Of a stretch of 64,000 nucleotides of DNA, positions 62,956 through 64,000 are shown one piece after another. The DNA is from JBKCUI01 sp052161625 (GTDB lineage Bacteria > Planctomycetota > Planctomycetia > Pirellulales > Pirellulaceae). The position numbers and the translations under genes are program-made. The stretch lies in NCBI GenBank assembly GCA_052161625.1, contig CP197412.1; one strand, written 5' to 3'. Positions within the stretch are counted from its first letter, which is position 1, and every line of letters begins with the position of its first letter. Under the pieces are notes generated by a model. That model searched no databases, was not told the DNA's origin, and saw only the letters and a list, made by a program, of their open reading frames with translations.

Positions 62956-63797
62956 CGATAGGAATGCAATCTCGCCTCGGACGGTGGCTGCTGAGTTGGT
63001 GGTTGGTTCTCGGGTGTCTGATGGTGGAGACAACGCCTGCGGAGGCTCTTGAACAAGGAGTATTTTCGGAGTCGGAGCAATCCGTCCTTCAAAAGGCGAC
63101 CGACGAAAGTTGGTATTCGGCCAAGTCGGGGGAACGAATGGTTCGCAGTCCGAGGACTGGGGATCGAATCGATGCTCGCGATCGGCACGACGTGATCGAG
63201 ACGGCAAGTAGGGCAAGTCGCTCCGCAAGGTCGGGGGGAAACTCCATTTGGGACGATTTCTTCGCATTCATTTTCGAGATTTGGTCCTATTTGCTCCTCA
63301 TAGGGATCGTTGTTCTCGCATTGATTGCCTTGTTTTTCATCTTGCAGCGGCGTGGCTTTTCCTTTGCTCGTTCCAAACGCTCCCGTGCTGTCGACGTAGC
63401 GGAGCGAGATCGTTTGAAAGTTACCGATCTCCCGTTCGAGTTGGAGCAATCGCAAGTTGGATTGTTGGCGCAATCCGACGAGTTTCGTCGACGAGGTGAC
63501 TATACCAAAGCGATGATTTATCTATTCAGTCACCTGTTGGTGGAGTTGGATGCTGGGGGATTGATTCGATTGGAGCGAGGCAAGACCAATCGCTACTACC
63601 TGCGCGAGCTAGCTCCAAACGAAAAAATTAACAAATACATGCACCATGTTGTTCGGTGGTTTGAGCATGTCTTCTTTGGGAAGAATGCGATGGATGCCGA
63701 TGCGTTCGAACGATTGCGTGCGCGCGTACCGGAGTTCGACGGTTGGTTGAAGGGTCCTGAGTCGCAGCGCGAATGGCGAAGGGAGGTGGCGCGATGA
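62952..63797 (+). CDS. DUF4129 domain membrane protein
   Basis: 281 residues from the ATG at 62952, which overlaps the preceding TGA. Signal-like segment (about 14-33), an Arg/Ser-rich extracytoplasmic part, one membrane helix (about 110-135, LLLIGIVVLALIALFFILQ) and a C-terminal DUF4129 domain (RRRGDYTKAMIYLFSHLLVE, RLERGKTNRYYLRELA, VRWFEHVFFGKNAMD). The frame is open upstream to 62649 but that would lie inside the previous gene. Role unknown. Confidence 0.9.
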   Translation: MTIGMQSRLGRWLLSWWLVLGCLMVETTPAEALEQGVFSESEQSVLQKATDESWYSAKSGERMVRSPRTGDRIDARDRHDVIETASRASRSARSGGNSIWDDFFAFIFEIWSYLLLIGIVVLALIALFFILQRRGFSFARSKRSRAVDVAERDRLKVTDLPFELEQSQVGLLAQSDEFRRRGDYTKAMIYLFSHLLVELDAGGLIRLERGKTNRYYLRELAPNEKINKYMHHVVRWFEHVFFGKNAMDADAFERLRARVPEFDGWLKGPESQREWRREVAR

Positions 63798-64000
63798 TCG
63801 AACTCCGGACTCGAATCGCTCTCGTCATGCTCCTCTTGCTGCTAGCCGGCTGTGTTGCTGGTTGCACGGGGCGAACGCCCGTGAGTCGTTACGCGGAGAG
63901 CGAGGGTTATGAAGCTCGGCTCAGTCCCGATGGTCTTTCGGTCTTTCGAAGGCTTTGCGAGGAAGAGAATCTTAGCACGATGCGTTTGGGAAACCTGTCC
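63794..64000 (+). CDS. DUF4350-like exported protein (5' part, cut by window edge)
   Basis: Visible 69 residues: ATG at 63794 overlaps the DUF4129 stop (ATGA); signal peptide with a lipobox-like LLAGC or VAGC; then YEARLSPDGLSVFRRLCEEE, which matches the start of DUF4350 proteins in this gene order. The rest lies outside the window, where MoxR and DUF58 genes would be expected. Confidence 0.7.
   Translation, partial: MIELRTRIALVMLLLLLAGCVAGCTGRTPVSRYAESEGYEARLSPDGLSVFRRLCEEENLSTMRLGNLS

Overview
The window looks like chromosomal DNA from a planctomycete, most likely of the Pirellulales (inference). The main signs are a planctomycete-type cytochrome/DUF1549/DUF1553 protein with LamG followed by a DUF1501 protein, two Tat-type or cytosolic TIM-barrel sugar isomerase-like proteins, a Ser/Thr kinase divergent from an ECF sigma factor, many GTG/TTG starts, and intergenic repeat families. 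Most of the DNA is gene-dense and ordinary. There are no rRNA genes, no CRISPR array, no prophage and no intact insertion sequence. One tRNA gene (Arg, anticodon ACG) is present.

Layout: 0-1.3 kb, end of a fatty-acid/polyketide cluster (FabZ-like dehydratase, unusual acyl carrier protein) and a small unknown protein. 1.4-7 kb, histidine kinase, DUF1501 protein and large PSCyt1-type protein. 7.3-10.3 kb, a GT2 glycosyltransferase and a GT39-like membrane protein, likely for surface polysaccharide or lipid-linked sugar. 10.4-16.8 kb, a flagellar operon on the minus strand in the order fliG-fliH-fliI-fliJ-motE-like-fliK. 17-20 kb, a lipoprotein, an unknown protein and a polytopic membrane protein. 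20.2-25.7 kb, a PAS-LuxR regulator, threonine dehydrogenase and the housekeeping set metG-pyrE-mutM. 25.8-30.7 kb, two TIM-barrel sugar isomerase-like proteins and an MMPL/RND exporter. 31-34 kb, a ferrous iron operon (feoA-feoA-feoB-small Cys protein) with overlapping stop/start codons. 34-39.5 kb, an MFS transporter, a CehA/McbA-like protein, HtrA/DegQ protease and an unknown protein. 39.5-44.3 kb, a Ser/Thr kinase carrying an anti-sigma-type zinc motif and EF-hands, divergent from an ECF sigma factor.

44.3-46.6 kb is a gene-free repeat island with MITE-like palindromic elements in two copies, the tRNA and a 7-bp minisatellite. 46.6-50.2 kb holds two paralogous lipoproteins, a NAL1-like trypsin-fold protein without a signal peptide, and a translationally coupled secreted protein. 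50.3-57.5 kb: mutS, a seven-loop EF-hand secreted protein, nth (endonuclease III) with an altered iron-sulfur cysteine pattern, comF and a TIGR01777 epimerase. 57.5-59.8 kb: a group 3/4-like sigma-70 gene divergent from a MerR/B12-domain (CarH-like) regulator whose cobalamin ligands are replaced; the intergenic region between them carries six copies of CGTTCA or its complement. 59.9-64 kb: an RDD, SpoIIM-like, membrane, DUF4129, DUF4350-like operon running off the right edge, the usual upstream part of a MoxR/DUF58 cluster.

The best candidates for something undescribed are the CarH-like regulator with lost B12 ligands plus its CGTTCA array and sigma partner, the zinc-motif kinase/ECF pair, and the lipoprotein/NAL1-like cluster. 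All family assignments come from reading motifs; no database search was run.
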